From contig NZ_ALMY01000069.1 in NCBI RefSeq assembly GCF_000440115.1, forward strand, positions 26,552-90,551: a stretch of 64,000 nucleotides of DNA, written 5' to 3'. Made by a program: the position numbers and the translations under genes. Under the pieces are notes generated by a model. That model was not told where the DNA came from. It ran no database searches and saw nothing but the letters and a program-made list of their open reading frames with translations. Shown here in pieces: positions 56,519-64,000 of the stretch; the first letter of the stretch is position 1; each line of letters starts with the position of its first letter. This DNA is from Streptococcus suis YS56. Its GTDB lineage: Bacteria; Bacillota; Bacilli; Lactobacillales; Streptococcaceae.

Positions 56519-57364
56519 ATGGATGTTACATGGACAGTGAAATATATCACTGAATTTTTAGCGACTGCACTCCTTATTATCATTGGTAATGGTACTGTTG
56601 CAAACGTTGATTTAAAAGGCACCAAAGGAAACAACTCTGGTTGGATTCTCATTGCGATTGGCTATGGTTTGGCAGTTATGATGCCAGCATTGATGTTTGG
56701 TAACGTTTCTGGTAACCATATCAACCCAGCCTTCACACTTGGTTTGGCTGTTTCAGGTCTCTTCCCTTGGGCTCACGTTGCTCAATACATTGTTGCCCAA
56801 TTGTTAGGTGCAATGTTTGGTCAGTTAGTGGTTGTAGCAGTTTATAAACCTTACTTCTTGAAAACTGAAAATTCTAACCATATTCTTGGTTCATTCTCAA
56901 CTATCAGTGCACTTGATAACGGAACGAAAGAAAGCCGTAAAGCTGCGACAACTAATGGTTTCTTGAATGAGTTCGTTGGTTCATTTGTATTGTTCTTCGG
57001 TGCCCTTGCTTTGACCAAACATTTCTTTGGTTCAGAGTTGGTTGGTAAATTGATTGAACAGGGCTATGATAAAACAGTCGCTGAGACAATGACTGCTCCA
57101 TATACTTCAGGTTCAATTGCAGTTGCTCACTTAGGCATTGGTTTCCTTGTTATGGCACTTGTTGCTGCAGTCGGTGGTCCAACAGGTCCTGGTCTAAACC
57201 CAGCACGTGACCTCGGTCCACGTATCGTTCACCATCTCTTGCCAAAATCAGTCCTAGGTGAGAACAAATCGGATTCTAAATGGTGGTATGCTTGGGTTGC
57301 TGTATGTGCTCCAATCATCGCATCAATTGCCGCTGTTGCACTATTCAAATTCTTGTATCTATAA
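56519..57364 (+). CDS. glpF: Aquaglyceroporin / glycerol facilitator
   Basis: 281 residues; MIP family with both NPA boxes (GNHINPAFTL and GLNPARDLGPR). The Asp after the second NPAR marks the glycerol-conducting branch. ATG 56519 follows GAAAGGAAA; an upstream in-frame ATG at 56429 lies over the cre and promoter. No glpK/glpO neighbours. A hairpin terminator follows. Confidence 0.9.
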   Translation: MDVTWTVKYITEFLATALLIIIGNGTVANVDLKGTKGNNSGWILIAIGYGLAVMMPALMFGNVSGNHINPAFTLGLAVSGLFPWAHVAQYIVAQLLGAMFGQLVVVAVYKPYFLKTENSNHILGSFSTISALDNGTKESRKAATTNGFLNEFVGSFVLFFGALALTKHFFGSELVGKLIEQGYDKTVAETMTAPYTSGSIAVAHLGIGFLVMALVAAVGGPTGPGLNPARDLGPRIVHHLLPKSVLGENKSDSKWWYAWVAVCAPIIASIAAVALFKFLYL

Positions 57365-57370
57365 TATAGA

Positions 57371-57394
57371 GAACCCGTTTTGTCGGGTTTTTCT
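57371..57394 (+). terminator. glpF terminator
   Basis: Arms AACCCG / CGGGTT with TTTTTC, nine bases after the stop. Confidence 0.8.
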
Positions 57395-57467
57395 TTTTCT
57401 CTTGGCATATCCAATATAAAGTTGTCTGCTCTGCTATTTTCCTAAAAGTTATGCTACAATAAAGCTA

Positions 57468-57642
57468 GAAAAAATCGGAAAAGAGGCGGCTAAAGCTGCA
57501 CAAAAAACTAGTCAGCCAGCTAGTCGCAAAACAGACTCTATGATGGATCGCTTTACCAAGAACCTGATGAGCCAGCCAGGTCGGACGGGAAGTTGGGCGC
57601 GTGGTGACTCGTGGTATTATGGGCATGTTAAAAGGAAAATAA
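57468..57642 (+). pseudogene. C-terminal remnant of a HerA-like (DUF853) ATPase gene
   Basis: An open stretch without a start codon reads GKEAAKAAQKTSQPASRK then MMDRFTKNLMSQPGRTG, then shifts frame at about 57600 to VVTRGIMGMLKGK and a stop at 57640-57642. DRFTKNLMSQ.GR..TRGI.G.LKG is the typical end of DUF853 helicases. Only about 58 residues survive, with one frameshift, and the original terminator (57651-57680) is kept. Confidence 0.7.
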
Positions 57643-57650
57643 AGGACTAG

Positions 57651-57680
57651 ACTGAGAAGGAAACTTCTCAGCTTTTTTAT
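57651..57680 (+). terminator. Terminator behind the HerA-like remnant
   Basis: Arms CTGAGAAG / CTTCTCAG around GAAA, then a T run. Confidence 0.75.
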
Positions 57681-57754
57681 CTAGACAAAGTTCTTGCCAG
57701 ATGCCACAAAATTCGTTAAAATAAGCATAAATCACTAGTTAGTAAGGAGTTGCC

Positions 57755-58360
57755 ATGACTGATCAATTGCAGGCATTATTGAAAGACTATCAGCCCCAGC
57801 CATTGGGTCAAAAGCGTTCTTATGCAGTCTTCTTGCCCTTAGTCTGGTCAGACAATCAGTGGCAGGTCTTGTATGAGATTCGGAGCGAGTCTATTTCTCA
57901 ACCGGGAGAAGTTTCCTTCCCAGGTGGCGGAATTGATGAAGGCGAGATAGCAGAAGAAGCAGCCATTCGTGAGGTTATCGAAGAACTTGATATTCAACAG
58001 GAACAAATTGAGTTGCTGGGGGAAATCGATTATCTAGTTTTTGGCCGCTCGACGGTTCGCTGTTTTGTCGGTCGACTTCACTTGGATTGGCAGACCCTTC
58101 AACCCAACGATGAAGTGGCTCGATTCTTCACAGTTCCACTGGAAACCTTGCTGAAAACGGCCCCTGTCTATTATCAACTGGATTCACAGATTGTCCCAGA
58201 TTGTGACTTTCCCTTTGAACGTTTGATAGGTGGGGTTGACTATCCTTTCAGTCATCACAAACGCTCTGTTCCCTTTTATGAAAATCTACCAGAAAATATC
58301 TGGGGAATGACTGCCCAATTTACCCATCGTTTTGTGGAGATTGTGAACGGTAGTCTATGA
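57755..58360 (+). CDS. NUDIX hydrolase (CoA pyrophosphatase-like)
   Basis: 201 residues; Nudix box GGGIDEGEIAEEAAIREVIEEL around 62-84. The upstream SQPGEVSFPGGG segment matches the NUDT7/YeaB CoA-diphosphatase group. Likely a housekeeping nucleotide or CoA cleaner. SD AAGGAG. Last conserved gene before the accessory island. Confidence 0.88.
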   Translation: MTDQLQALLKDYQPQPLGQKRSYAVFLPLVWSDNQWQVLYEIRSESISQPGEVSFPGGGIDEGEIAEEAAIREVIEELDIQQEQIELLGEIDYLVFGRSTVRCFVGRLHLDWQTLQPNDEVARFFTVPLETLLKTAPVYYQLDSQIVPDCDFPFERLIGGVDYPFSHHKRSVPFYENLPENIWGMTAQFTHRFVEIVNGSL

Positions 58361-58507
58361 GTCTGACTATTTTGCTTTATTTTTGAATTAAAAAGTGTAG
58401 AGAAAAATGTAGAGATTGTATGGCTTTATTCAGATAATTTAATGAAAATTTTACTATTTCATCAGGACAACTGTTTTTCTTTCATATATAGTCTCACCAA
58501 GCAAAAA

Positions 58508-58542
58508 AAAGCACTTGAAATCAATGATTTCAGGTGCTTTTT
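58508..58542. terminator. Terminator at the island edge
   Basis: Arms AAAGCACTTGAAATCA / TGATTTCAGGTGCTTT with flanking A and T runs; between the NUDIX gene and the integrase fragment. Confidence 0.75.
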
Positions 58543-58677
58543 CGATTCAATTATTTCACTTCAGTGAAGGTTAAGTATTATCTTATCCCAGTTGTTGAAA
58601 CTCCTTTTATAATAAGGGTTTTCGAAAAATTGTGACGATCATTTTTGTAAAAGGTAGTGACAAAGGTAGTGATGTAA

Positions 58678-58896
58678 TTAAGCTGTCAACTCTTTCATTT
58701 TTTGAGTAAAGATGTTCACAGCGTTTTGAATTTTTTTAGGAGCTAGTTCAGCGTAGGTATCCATTGTTGTAGATATTGATTTGTGCCCTAAACGTGTCTG
58801 CAATTCCTTCCAATTTGCTCCTGCATTCAACATCAATGAAGCATGTGTATGCCGAAAGAGATGAAATCCATACTTAGGTAAGTTGATTGATTCCAA
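58678..58896 (-). pseudogene. Tyrosine integrase, C-terminal fragment
   Basis: 72 residues with the catalytic HLFRHTHAS box, LGHKSISTTMDTY with the nucleophile Tyr, and an intact stop; the N-terminal 300 or so residues are missing. Upstream in frame there is a stop. A scar of a lost phage or integrative element whose end defines the left edge of the restriction island. The DNA at 58560-58677 may hold the old attachment site. Confidence 0.88.
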
Positions 58897-59040
58897 GGTG
58901 GATTGTTAAAGTAATCCATCTTTTAATAAAAATTGGATATGTATGAAGTCCATTAATAGTTGAAAAATGGTCTAAATTTATAAAGTCCATGTTTGACTAA
59001 TAAATGGACAAAGTAGAACTCCATTTTTATTATTATGAAA

Positions 59041-59280
59041 CTGAAGATTCATGCTCGTTCGCCCTAATGACGGGCAACAGCGGGGCGCTTTGCTATTCCT
59101 CGCTGGCCTATGTTCGATATTTTTGTGCTGTAAGATAAACAATTGACTTCGATTCAAGATAGATTTTTGTTACTTTTTGCCAAAAAGTAACGTTTTTGTA
59201 GTTTTGACAGCCCTGCGGTCCATCAAAACTACAAACGCTCTCCGAGGGGTCTTGCAGACGGCTGTCTGGCTAGAGAATAA
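59041..59280. other. Structured, GC-richer non-coding block
   Basis: No gene. Contains GCCC/GGGC around 59070, a perfect 11-1-11 palindrome with half GTTACTTTTTG (59169-59191), and a 13-bp stem TTTGTAGTTTTGA/TCAAAACTACAAA (59195-59235) with a 15-base loop. Composition differs from the AT-rich restriction genes. Possibly a mobile-element end or transfer-origin relic. Confidence 0.5.
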
Positions 59281-59421
59281 TAAAAATGACCTCGAATTAT
59301 TTTGAAATCATTTTTTATTATTAGTAATTAATTGAAGGATGTGATAAAGTATCAAAACTCAATACTTAGTTTGTTTCATTGTAAGTTTTGGTACTGAAGT
59401 TTTCAAAGAATATTGAGTCAC

Positions 59422-60972
59422 TTATTGTTTATTTATAGCAATCATTACTTGTTCAGCAATTGCTTTAGCAAGTAGTGGTGGAACAGCATTGCCCACCTGA
59501 GTAAACTGAGGCGTTTCTTTTGCTCGCTTATCGCCTCCAGTAGTACGTTTGCCTAGGAATTCAAAGCTATCGTCAAACGATTGTAGACGAGCCATTTCTC
59601 TTACAGTCAACACTCGGTTAAAAAATGGGTGGATATAGTCATCTGGTAATGTTACCATGGTTGGAGAAACGGTATCTTGATTAAGACGAACTCGTATACT
59701 TTTTTTAGTAAAGATTGCTTCTATTGCGTTAGGAGTTAACTCTCCTTCTCTTAACATTTTTGAAAATTTATTTTCTGTAATTTCTTTATTTAAATGATTT
59801 CTAATTTCATTCCAAAATAATTCTGCTTCTTCAAATGTTGTTTTTAATCTAAGAGCAAATGATTTTAAAATATGAACTTTGGCTGAGTTGTCATTATCAT
59901 TCATAGACAGTAAGCCGAGTTGGCGATTTGTAAATTGCAACCATTTTTCAGATTTAAAACTTTCTTGAAGTAAATCTTGTTTTTTTAGCTGCTTTAGAAT
60001 GAGATGTTGGTTAGCTTTTCCATTGAGTTGAAATAAACTTTCTGTGAATAGATTTGGACAATCTCTTTGTAATTCCAATCCTTCTAATTGGATCCTATTA
60101 ACAGCTTTGGCTCTATTCTCACCTTGTTGATATAATGAAAATCGTTGTGTGACAATATTATCATGATTTGAAGTTTCCATATTTAATGGATTATTAGTTG
60201 TGATAGGTTGACCATCAATATTAGGAGTTCTTCCTAATCGGCTTTGTCTGGAATAATCTGTTTCGTAATCAAATTCCCTGTCATAAAGATCCCCCAGAGC
60301 ATCATAAACGGTAACATTTGGAAGAACATTGTCGCTTTCTGGGTATTCAATTGGAGTCACATCGTTTCGATACGCTAAAAATACAACTCGATTTCTTTGT
60401 TGTGGGACACCGAAGTTTGCAGCGTTTAGAACTTGAACATCAAGTAGGGTGTATCCTAACTCATCCAATTCATTTCTAAGAATGGATTGAACCAGATTCT
60501 GTCCTTTGTAAATTCTATCATCAAGCACACTTGGAAAGTCTAGCATCTGCATATCTAAAATACCAGTTACGTTTTCCATAACAACATAACGTGGCATAAT
60601 ATCTTTTATTATGCGCAAATATTCGTGGAAGAGCATATTTCTAGGATCTTTAGCATCTCGTTTCCCTAGACGGCTAAAACCTTGACATGGAGGACCGCCA
60701 AAAATAACATCCACAGTTCCTCTTTCGAATATATTTCCATATTTCAATGAGTTGATTGATTGAAATATTTTATCAGAAGTAAGTTCTTTTATATCAGCCA
60801 GTTCAAAGTGAGTATCAACACCATTAACTAAGCCTAATTGTTGATGTCGGTTTGTATATGTTTCTTCTACCATAGGGCTTTTATCACTGGAAAAGATAAT
60901 ATCAAATCCAGCTTGTAGGATTCCTTCGCTAAATCCTCCAGCACCACAGAATAAGTCTATTGCATAGGGCAT
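59422..60972 (-). CDS. DNA (cytosine-5) methyltransferase, type II
   Basis: 516 residues. Motif I IDLFCGAGGFSEG at 5-17, catalytic Cys96 in GGPPCQGFSRLGKRD, ENV motif near 133, QQRNRVVFLAYR (motif VIII) near 210, a target-recognition region of more than 200 residues, and C-terminal QVGNAVPPLLAKAIA (motif X). Protects host DNA from the neighbouring nuclease. Divergent from controller and nuclease. AT-rich. Specificity unknown; see the nuclease entry. Confidence 0.93.
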   Translation of the reverse strand: MPYAIDLFCGAGGFSEGILQAGFDIIFSSDKSPMVEETYTNRHQQLGLVNGVDTHFELADIKELTSDKIFQSINSLKYGNIFERGTVDVIFGGPPCQGFSRLGKRDAKDPRNMLFHEYLRIIKDIMPRYVVMENVTGILDMQMLDFPSVLDDRIYKGQNLVQSILRNELDELGYTLLDVQVLNAANFGVPQQRNRVVFLAYRNDVTPIEYPESDNVLPNVTVYDALGDLYDREFDYETDYSRQSRLGRTPNIDGQPITTNNPLNMETSNHDNIVTQRFSLYQQGENRAKAVNRIQLEGLELQRDCPNLFTESLFQLNGKANQHLILKQLKKQDLLQESFKSEKWLQFTNRQLGLLSMNDNDNSAKVHILKSFALRLKTTFEEAELFWNEIRNHLNKEITENKFSKMLREGELTPNAIEAIFTKKSIRVRLNQDTVSPTMVTLPDDYIHPFFNRVLTVREMARLQSFDDSFEFLGKRTTGGDKRAKETPQFTQVGNAVPPLLAKAIAEQVMIAINKQ

Positions 60973-60994
60973 AATTTACCTCGAATAATGTATT

Positions 60995-61012
60995 TACTAC
61001 CTTAGTAGTATA
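60995..61012 (-). promoter_or_regulatory. Methyltransferase promoter with controller-box candidate
   Basis: TACTAC, 4 bp, GTAGTA (60995-61010) overlaps the minus-strand -10 TATACT (61007-61012), 23 bp before the methyltransferase start. The shape and place fit a C-protein operator. Confidence 0.5.
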
Positions 61013-61161
61013 TCAGAATTTTTTTGAAAAGTCCAGGAGTTGCTTTCTATCTTATAATATATTCGTAATAGAATTTAAAAACCAGTTAAAATGTAAATTA
61101 AAATGAATATTTTTTGGTATTTAAGTTGTAATATATAGAAAATGAGAATTGGAGAATTGTT

Positions 61162-61623
61162 ATGGAGCGATATGTAAAAGAAAATATTGAGCGACTGCTT
61201 TATTCGAGTGAATTATCGCAAAGTGAGTTAGCTAAGAAGACAGGACTTAGTAGGCAGACGGTCAACAAATTATTATCTCCAAATGCAGATTACAACCCAA
61301 AACTTTCAACTTTGGTAGTGATTTCTAATGCTTTATCAATCAATTTTCCAGAACTTTTAATTAGAACTGAAAAGATAAGTACTTCTAAAGATTTTACTCC
61401 CAATTTAGTGGAGGATTATCAAAATATTCTTATACAAAATGTCAAACTATATTTGAGAAGTTGGAATCAATTTTCACTGAGTGCCTCGGGTGGAGTTGGA
61501 GAGTCTACTATAAGTAATCTTGTAAATGGTAAATATTCAGATATTTATTTTTCAACAATAGAAAGTCTTGCTGAAGAAATGGAAGTTTCACTTGTTGATC
61601 TATTTAAGAGGGGAGAAAACTAA
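61162..61623 (+). CDS. Two-HTH XRE controller of the R-M system
   Basis: 153 residues with two HTH-like units: N-terminal LSQSELAKKTGLSRQTVNKLL (17-37) and C-terminal FSLSASGGVGESTISNLVNGK (about 104-124) followed by SLAEEMEVSLVDLF. Likely controls both divergent arms. Its TAA overlaps the nuclease ATG by one base (TAATG), so nuclease translation depends on it. SD is GGAGAA before 61162. Most known C proteins have one HTH and dimerise. Confidence 0.75.
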   Translation: MERYVKENIERLLYSSELSQSELAKKTGLSRQTVNKLLSPNADYNPKLSTLVVISNALSINFPELLIRTEKISTSKDFTPNLVEDYQNILIQNVKLYLRSWNQFSLSASGGVGESTISNLVNGKYSDIYFSTIESLAEEMEVSLVDLFKRGEN

Positions 61624-62843
61624 TGCAATTTATTCCATATGACGACGAATTAGAAGTTATCAACGCTATACATAAGTATAATTCTAATGGCTATACTGTT
61701 ATCAGACTGACGCAAACTATGTTAAATAAAAGTATTATCGACGCAAATGGTTTTTTAAGGAAGTTGTTGTTAGATAATGATTTATTGGATTTTGAAAAAC
61801 TAACTGATAAAGTTTATTTGATGGCTAATCTTGTATTGGAAGACCAGAAACATGAAGTAAAAATAAGTTTCTATAAAGCCAATAAAAGAGGGGATGAGCG
61901 ATTCTGGATATATGGCTTGGGAGAGTTCATTAGGTCGTCTCAAATCAATGTTAATGATTTAATCTATATTACTGTAGATAATCGAAAAGAACTTACTCTA
62001 TTTAATGTGACGAGAAGTATTCCTCAAAACAGTGCTATCATACAGCTATTTGGACAAGATAAGGTCGAAGATTCATTAAATAGATTGATTCCACAGATTA
62101 GAGTCATAGCAAAACAAGGATTTCATAGAAATTCAAAAGGTGCAGGTAAGATTGCACCGAAGGATGCTGGGGATACTTTAGAGTCGCTTTTGGGAATAAA
62201 AACTAATAATAGCCAAGAAGCTGATTTTGAGGGAATTATTGAGTTGAAATCAAAATCCTCCAAAACGTTAGACACCCTATTTACTCTACGTCCAGATTTT
62301 GAGGGAACGCCTGTTGCAGAGTTTGAGTCGAATGATAGAAGTAGAGTATCAGCATTTGCTCGTTTGTATGGTTATGATTCAGAGAAGCATTTAGGATATA
62401 AGAGTTTATATATTACAATAGGTTCAGAAGAAAATCCTCAAAATAATCAAGGGTTCTATCTGGAAGTTAATGATAGAGATAGTACAGTTGAGTTACGAAA
62501 ACAAGAAAACAAGAAGAGTATTTTGACTGCTTTCTGGACATTCGAAGCATTAGAGGAAGAATTACACAAAAAACATCCAGCTACTTTATGGGTAAAAGTT
62601 GAATCTAAAATGGACGGCGAAGTAGGTCAATTCAAGTACGTTGAAGCAGAGCTAACACGTTCACCTCAATTTATGACTTTTCTTTCTCTGATAAAATCAG
62701 GAGCCATTACCTATGATTGGCGAGGTTATACGACCCCATCAGGCAAGTACGCAGGTAAGAATCATGGTAACGCTTGGAGGATTAAAAACAAACAAAGAAA
62801 TTTGTTGTTTGGTAGTACGGAAATAATTGATTTAAAAATCTAG
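61623..62843 (+). CDS. MvaI/BcnI-family restriction endonuclease
   Basis: 406 residues. The core GDTLESLLGIKTNNSQEADFEGIIELKSKSS (about 183-213) is the PD-(D/E)xK pattern of the MvaI/BcnI family, with Asp201 and Glu207-Leu-Lys209 as likely metal and catalytic residues. Known members cut CCWGG/CCSGG-type sites; whether this one does is open. An N-terminal region of about 150 residues has no family I know and may bind DNA. Confidence 0.72.
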   Translation: MQFIPYDDELEVINAIHKYNSNGYTVIRLTQTMLNKSIIDANGFLRKLLLDNDLLDFEKLTDKVYLMANLVLEDQKHEVKISFYKANKRGDERFWIYGLGEFIRSSQINVNDLIYITVDNRKELTLFNVTRSIPQNSAIIQLFGQDKVEDSLNRLIPQIRVIAKQGFHRNSKGAGKIAPKDAGDTLESLLGIKTNNSQEADFEGIIELKSKSSKTLDTLFTLRPDFEGTPVAEFESNDRSRVSAFARLYGYDSEKHLGYKSLYITIGSEENPQNNQGFYLEVNDRDSTVELRKQENKKSILTAFWTFEALEEELHKKHPATLWVKVESKMDGEVGQFKYVEAELTRSPQFMTFLSLIKSGAITYDWRGYTTPSGKYAGKNHGNAWRIKNKQRNLLFGSTEIIDLKI

Positions 62844-62860
62844 TAAATTGGAGAAGTTTT

Positions 62861-63055
62861 ATGGCGATAGGCAACGGTGGAGCAATAGCGCAAAAAGGCT
62901 TTAATTATCAAAATTGTGTTGTATCTCTAGTTGCGATTAGAAACTATAAGAAGCCTAATTTAAAACATATTGACTCAAAAGTTAGTCAAGTTGTTATAGA
63001 AAGTCCTCTGTTGAAAAGTGAATGTTATGACAGACTTTCTAAAGAAGTTATTTAG
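62861..63055 (+). pseudogene. Truncated remnant, possibly of a defence nuclease
   Basis: 64 residues starting MAIGNGGAIAQKGFNYQN, an opening that recalls DUF4297/Cap4-type dsDNA nuclease domains, then an unrelated-looking tail before the stop. An internal deletion would explain it. AT-rich like the R-M genes, 17 bp after the nuclease stop, with a terminator right behind. Confidence 0.4.
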
Positions 63056-63060
63056 ATTTA

Positions 63061-63096
63061 AAACCCCACTGACTTTAATTAGCCAGTGGGGTTTAT
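63061..63096 (+). terminator. Terminator of the restriction operon
   Basis: Arms AAACCCCACTG / CAGTGGGGTTT then TATT. Confidence 0.8.
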
Positions 63097-63172
63097 TACT
63101 TATCCGAATTAAAATCTTATTTCAAAAAAGATAGATTGTTTGAGAGGGCAAATAATTCTTAGATGAAAGTAC

Positions 63173-63210
63173 AAGTCTTGAATTTCAAAATGAAGTTCAA
63201 GATTTTTTGT
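63173..63210. terminator. Second hairpin at the right island edge
   Basis: Arms GTCTTGAATTT / AAGTTCAAGATTTTTT. The rest of 63210-63418 shows no gene; it includes the G-rich GGGGGTCTGGGGGTGGAGCC stretch at 63282-63301, often seen near mobile-element ends. Confidence 0.5.
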
Positions 63211-63418
63211 GATACCTTTTCCAAATCATCTCTATTATCCTAATATCATTCCTAAGAAAATCAATTCTTGATTTTTCACTGGGGGTCTGGGGGTGGAGCC
63301 ACCAAGTTATCTTATCGTTAGCTGTTAAAACTGGCAGGGTATAAATGGCTAGCGATTTGATTTTGTGGATATTATGCAGTGCCGTGTCTAATATGATGGT
63401 GGGGATGTATTGATAATA

Positions 63419-63469
63419 TTGAACAAATGTTCAAATTTCCAACATATTCTAGTTGATTTTTGATATAAT
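63419..63469 (+). promoter_or_regulatory. lacR-type promoter and palindrome
   Basis: TTGAACA, 2 bp, TGTTCAA (63419-63434) lies 30 bp before a -10 TATAAT (63464-63469). Candidate autoregulatory site for the DeoR-type protein. Confidence 0.45.
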
Positions 63470-63494
63470 GTAAAAAAACAACAAAGGATTAAAC

Positions 63495-64000
63495 ATGAAT
63501 AAACGAGAACGACTAGAAGAAATTACACGATTGGTAAACAAAAAAGGTACGGTTCGAATTTCTGAGATTGTTGAATTGCTAAATGTTACTGATATGACCG
63601 TTCGACGTGATTTTATAGAGTTGGAAGAGCAAGGTGTTTTAACAAAAATCCATGGCGGTGCTAGAAGTAATAAGGCTTTTCAACATCGGGAATATTCCCA
63701 TTCTGAGAAACACATTCAAAATAAGGAAGCCAAGCAAGAGATAGCAGAAAGGGCAGCACAACTGATAGAAGATGGAGACACGGTATTTTTAGGTCCAGGA
63801 ACAACAGTTGCCTTTCTGGCTGAAGCTATTAAAAATCCTCGTCTCACTGTCATCACAAACTGTATGCCTGTTTTTACCATCTTATCTCAAAAGAAAACAG
63901 AGGAATTTCAAGTCTTTCTCTTAGGAGGAGAATATCGCCAAGTGACAGAATCGTTTGTAGGAGAAATTACCAATACAAGTTTAGAAAAAATGCGATTCAG
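63495..64000 (+). CDS. lacR: DeoR/LacR-family sugar regulator (runs off the window)
   Basis: The 168 visible residues read [20 protein letters not shown] with [17 protein letters not shown], then the DeoR sensor start [17 protein letters not shown] and LLGGEYR. This is the LacR/tagatose-pathway branch of DeoR repressors, usually ahead of lacABCD; symbol tentative because the downstream genes are not in view. AAAGGA SD before 63495. Confidence 0.75.
   Translation, partial: MNKRERLEEITRLVNKKGTVRISEIVELLNVTDMTVRRDFIELEEQGVLTKIHGGARSNKAFQHREYSHSEKHIQNKEAKQEIAERAAQLIEDGDTVFLGPGTTVAFLAEAIKNPRLTVITNCMPVFTILSQKKTEEFQVFLLGGEYRQVTESFVGEITNTSLEKMRF

Noticed and set aside
56380..56652. 92-residue N-terminal extension of the formate channel
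   Set aside because: Would run across the glpF promoter and cre; a proper SD and start lie at 56379.

Overview
The window reads as a low-GC Firmicutes chromosome and most likely Streptococcus suis. Supporting signs are a GBS Sip-like LysM surface protein, an Rgg/SHP pheromone pair, BOX-like intergenic repeats ending in ATACTC and GAGTAT, a zapA-cvpA-mutS2 string, CodY-like and cre-like sites, and the typical streptococcal pflB, dinB, treP/treC/treR and lrgAB. Species assignment is from recognition only; no search was run. No rRNA, tRNA or CRISPR array was seen.

Layout. 1-8.6 kb: DUF1697 gene with a frameshifted tail, LysM-CHAP wall hydrolase, pflB, dinB, an Rrf2 regulator with its NAD(P)-binding target and two matching operators, a PfkB kinase and an HhH-GPD glycosylase. 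8.8-12.9 kb: rnhC-lepB-recD2 on the minus strand. 13-16 kb: Gfo/Idh/MocA oxidoreductase, Sip-like protein, DUF1801 protein. 16-20.8 kb: trehalose uptake and cleavage (treP-treC) with divergent treR, a palindromic TreR operator and a cre. 20.8-28.4 kb: zapA-cvpA-mutS2, GNAT, trxA, an orphan acyl-adenylating enzyme and msrAB. 28.4-34.1 kb: XRE regulator, leader/terminator, two paralogous bacteriocin-associated membrane proteins and an ABC ATPase. 34.3-42 kb: glycine riboswitch with a Na+/amino-acid symporter, mscS, DUF4352 protein, gdhA with CodY-like boxes, pyrD, capA-like.

42.2-45.2 kb is a visibly AT-rich block: an Rgg2/3-type regulator, a divergent short hydrophobic pheromone gene ending DIIIIVGG (not annotated by ordinary length cut-offs), two perfect palindromes with the same half-site 20 bp apart, a 23-codon ORF, and an ABC exporter. 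This is the most interesting system here. It looks like a pheromone-controlled export operon whose possible cargo peptide may be encoded between the pheromone and the transporter.

45.3-58.4 kb: HAD phosphatase, ABC-2 exporter (ATPase plus two permeases), TetR regulator with YhgE/Pip protein and twin operators, PadR-DUF1700-DUF4097 operon, lrgAB, focA, glpF, a decayed HerA-like gene end and a NUDIX hydrolase. 58.4-63.4 kb is an accessory island bounded by an integrase fragment: a 5-methylcytosine methyltransferase diverging from a two-HTH controller and an MvaI/BcnI-type restriction enzyme, then a truncated remnant. The window ends inside a DeoR/LacR-type regulator. Intergenic spaces carry at least four dispersed repeat families, including a 175-bp element present in two inverted copies, each bracketed by duplicated hairpin sequence. 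Several cre-like sites (pflB, treP, focA/glpF, lrgAB, ABC-2 operon) suggest that many of these operons answer to CcpA.
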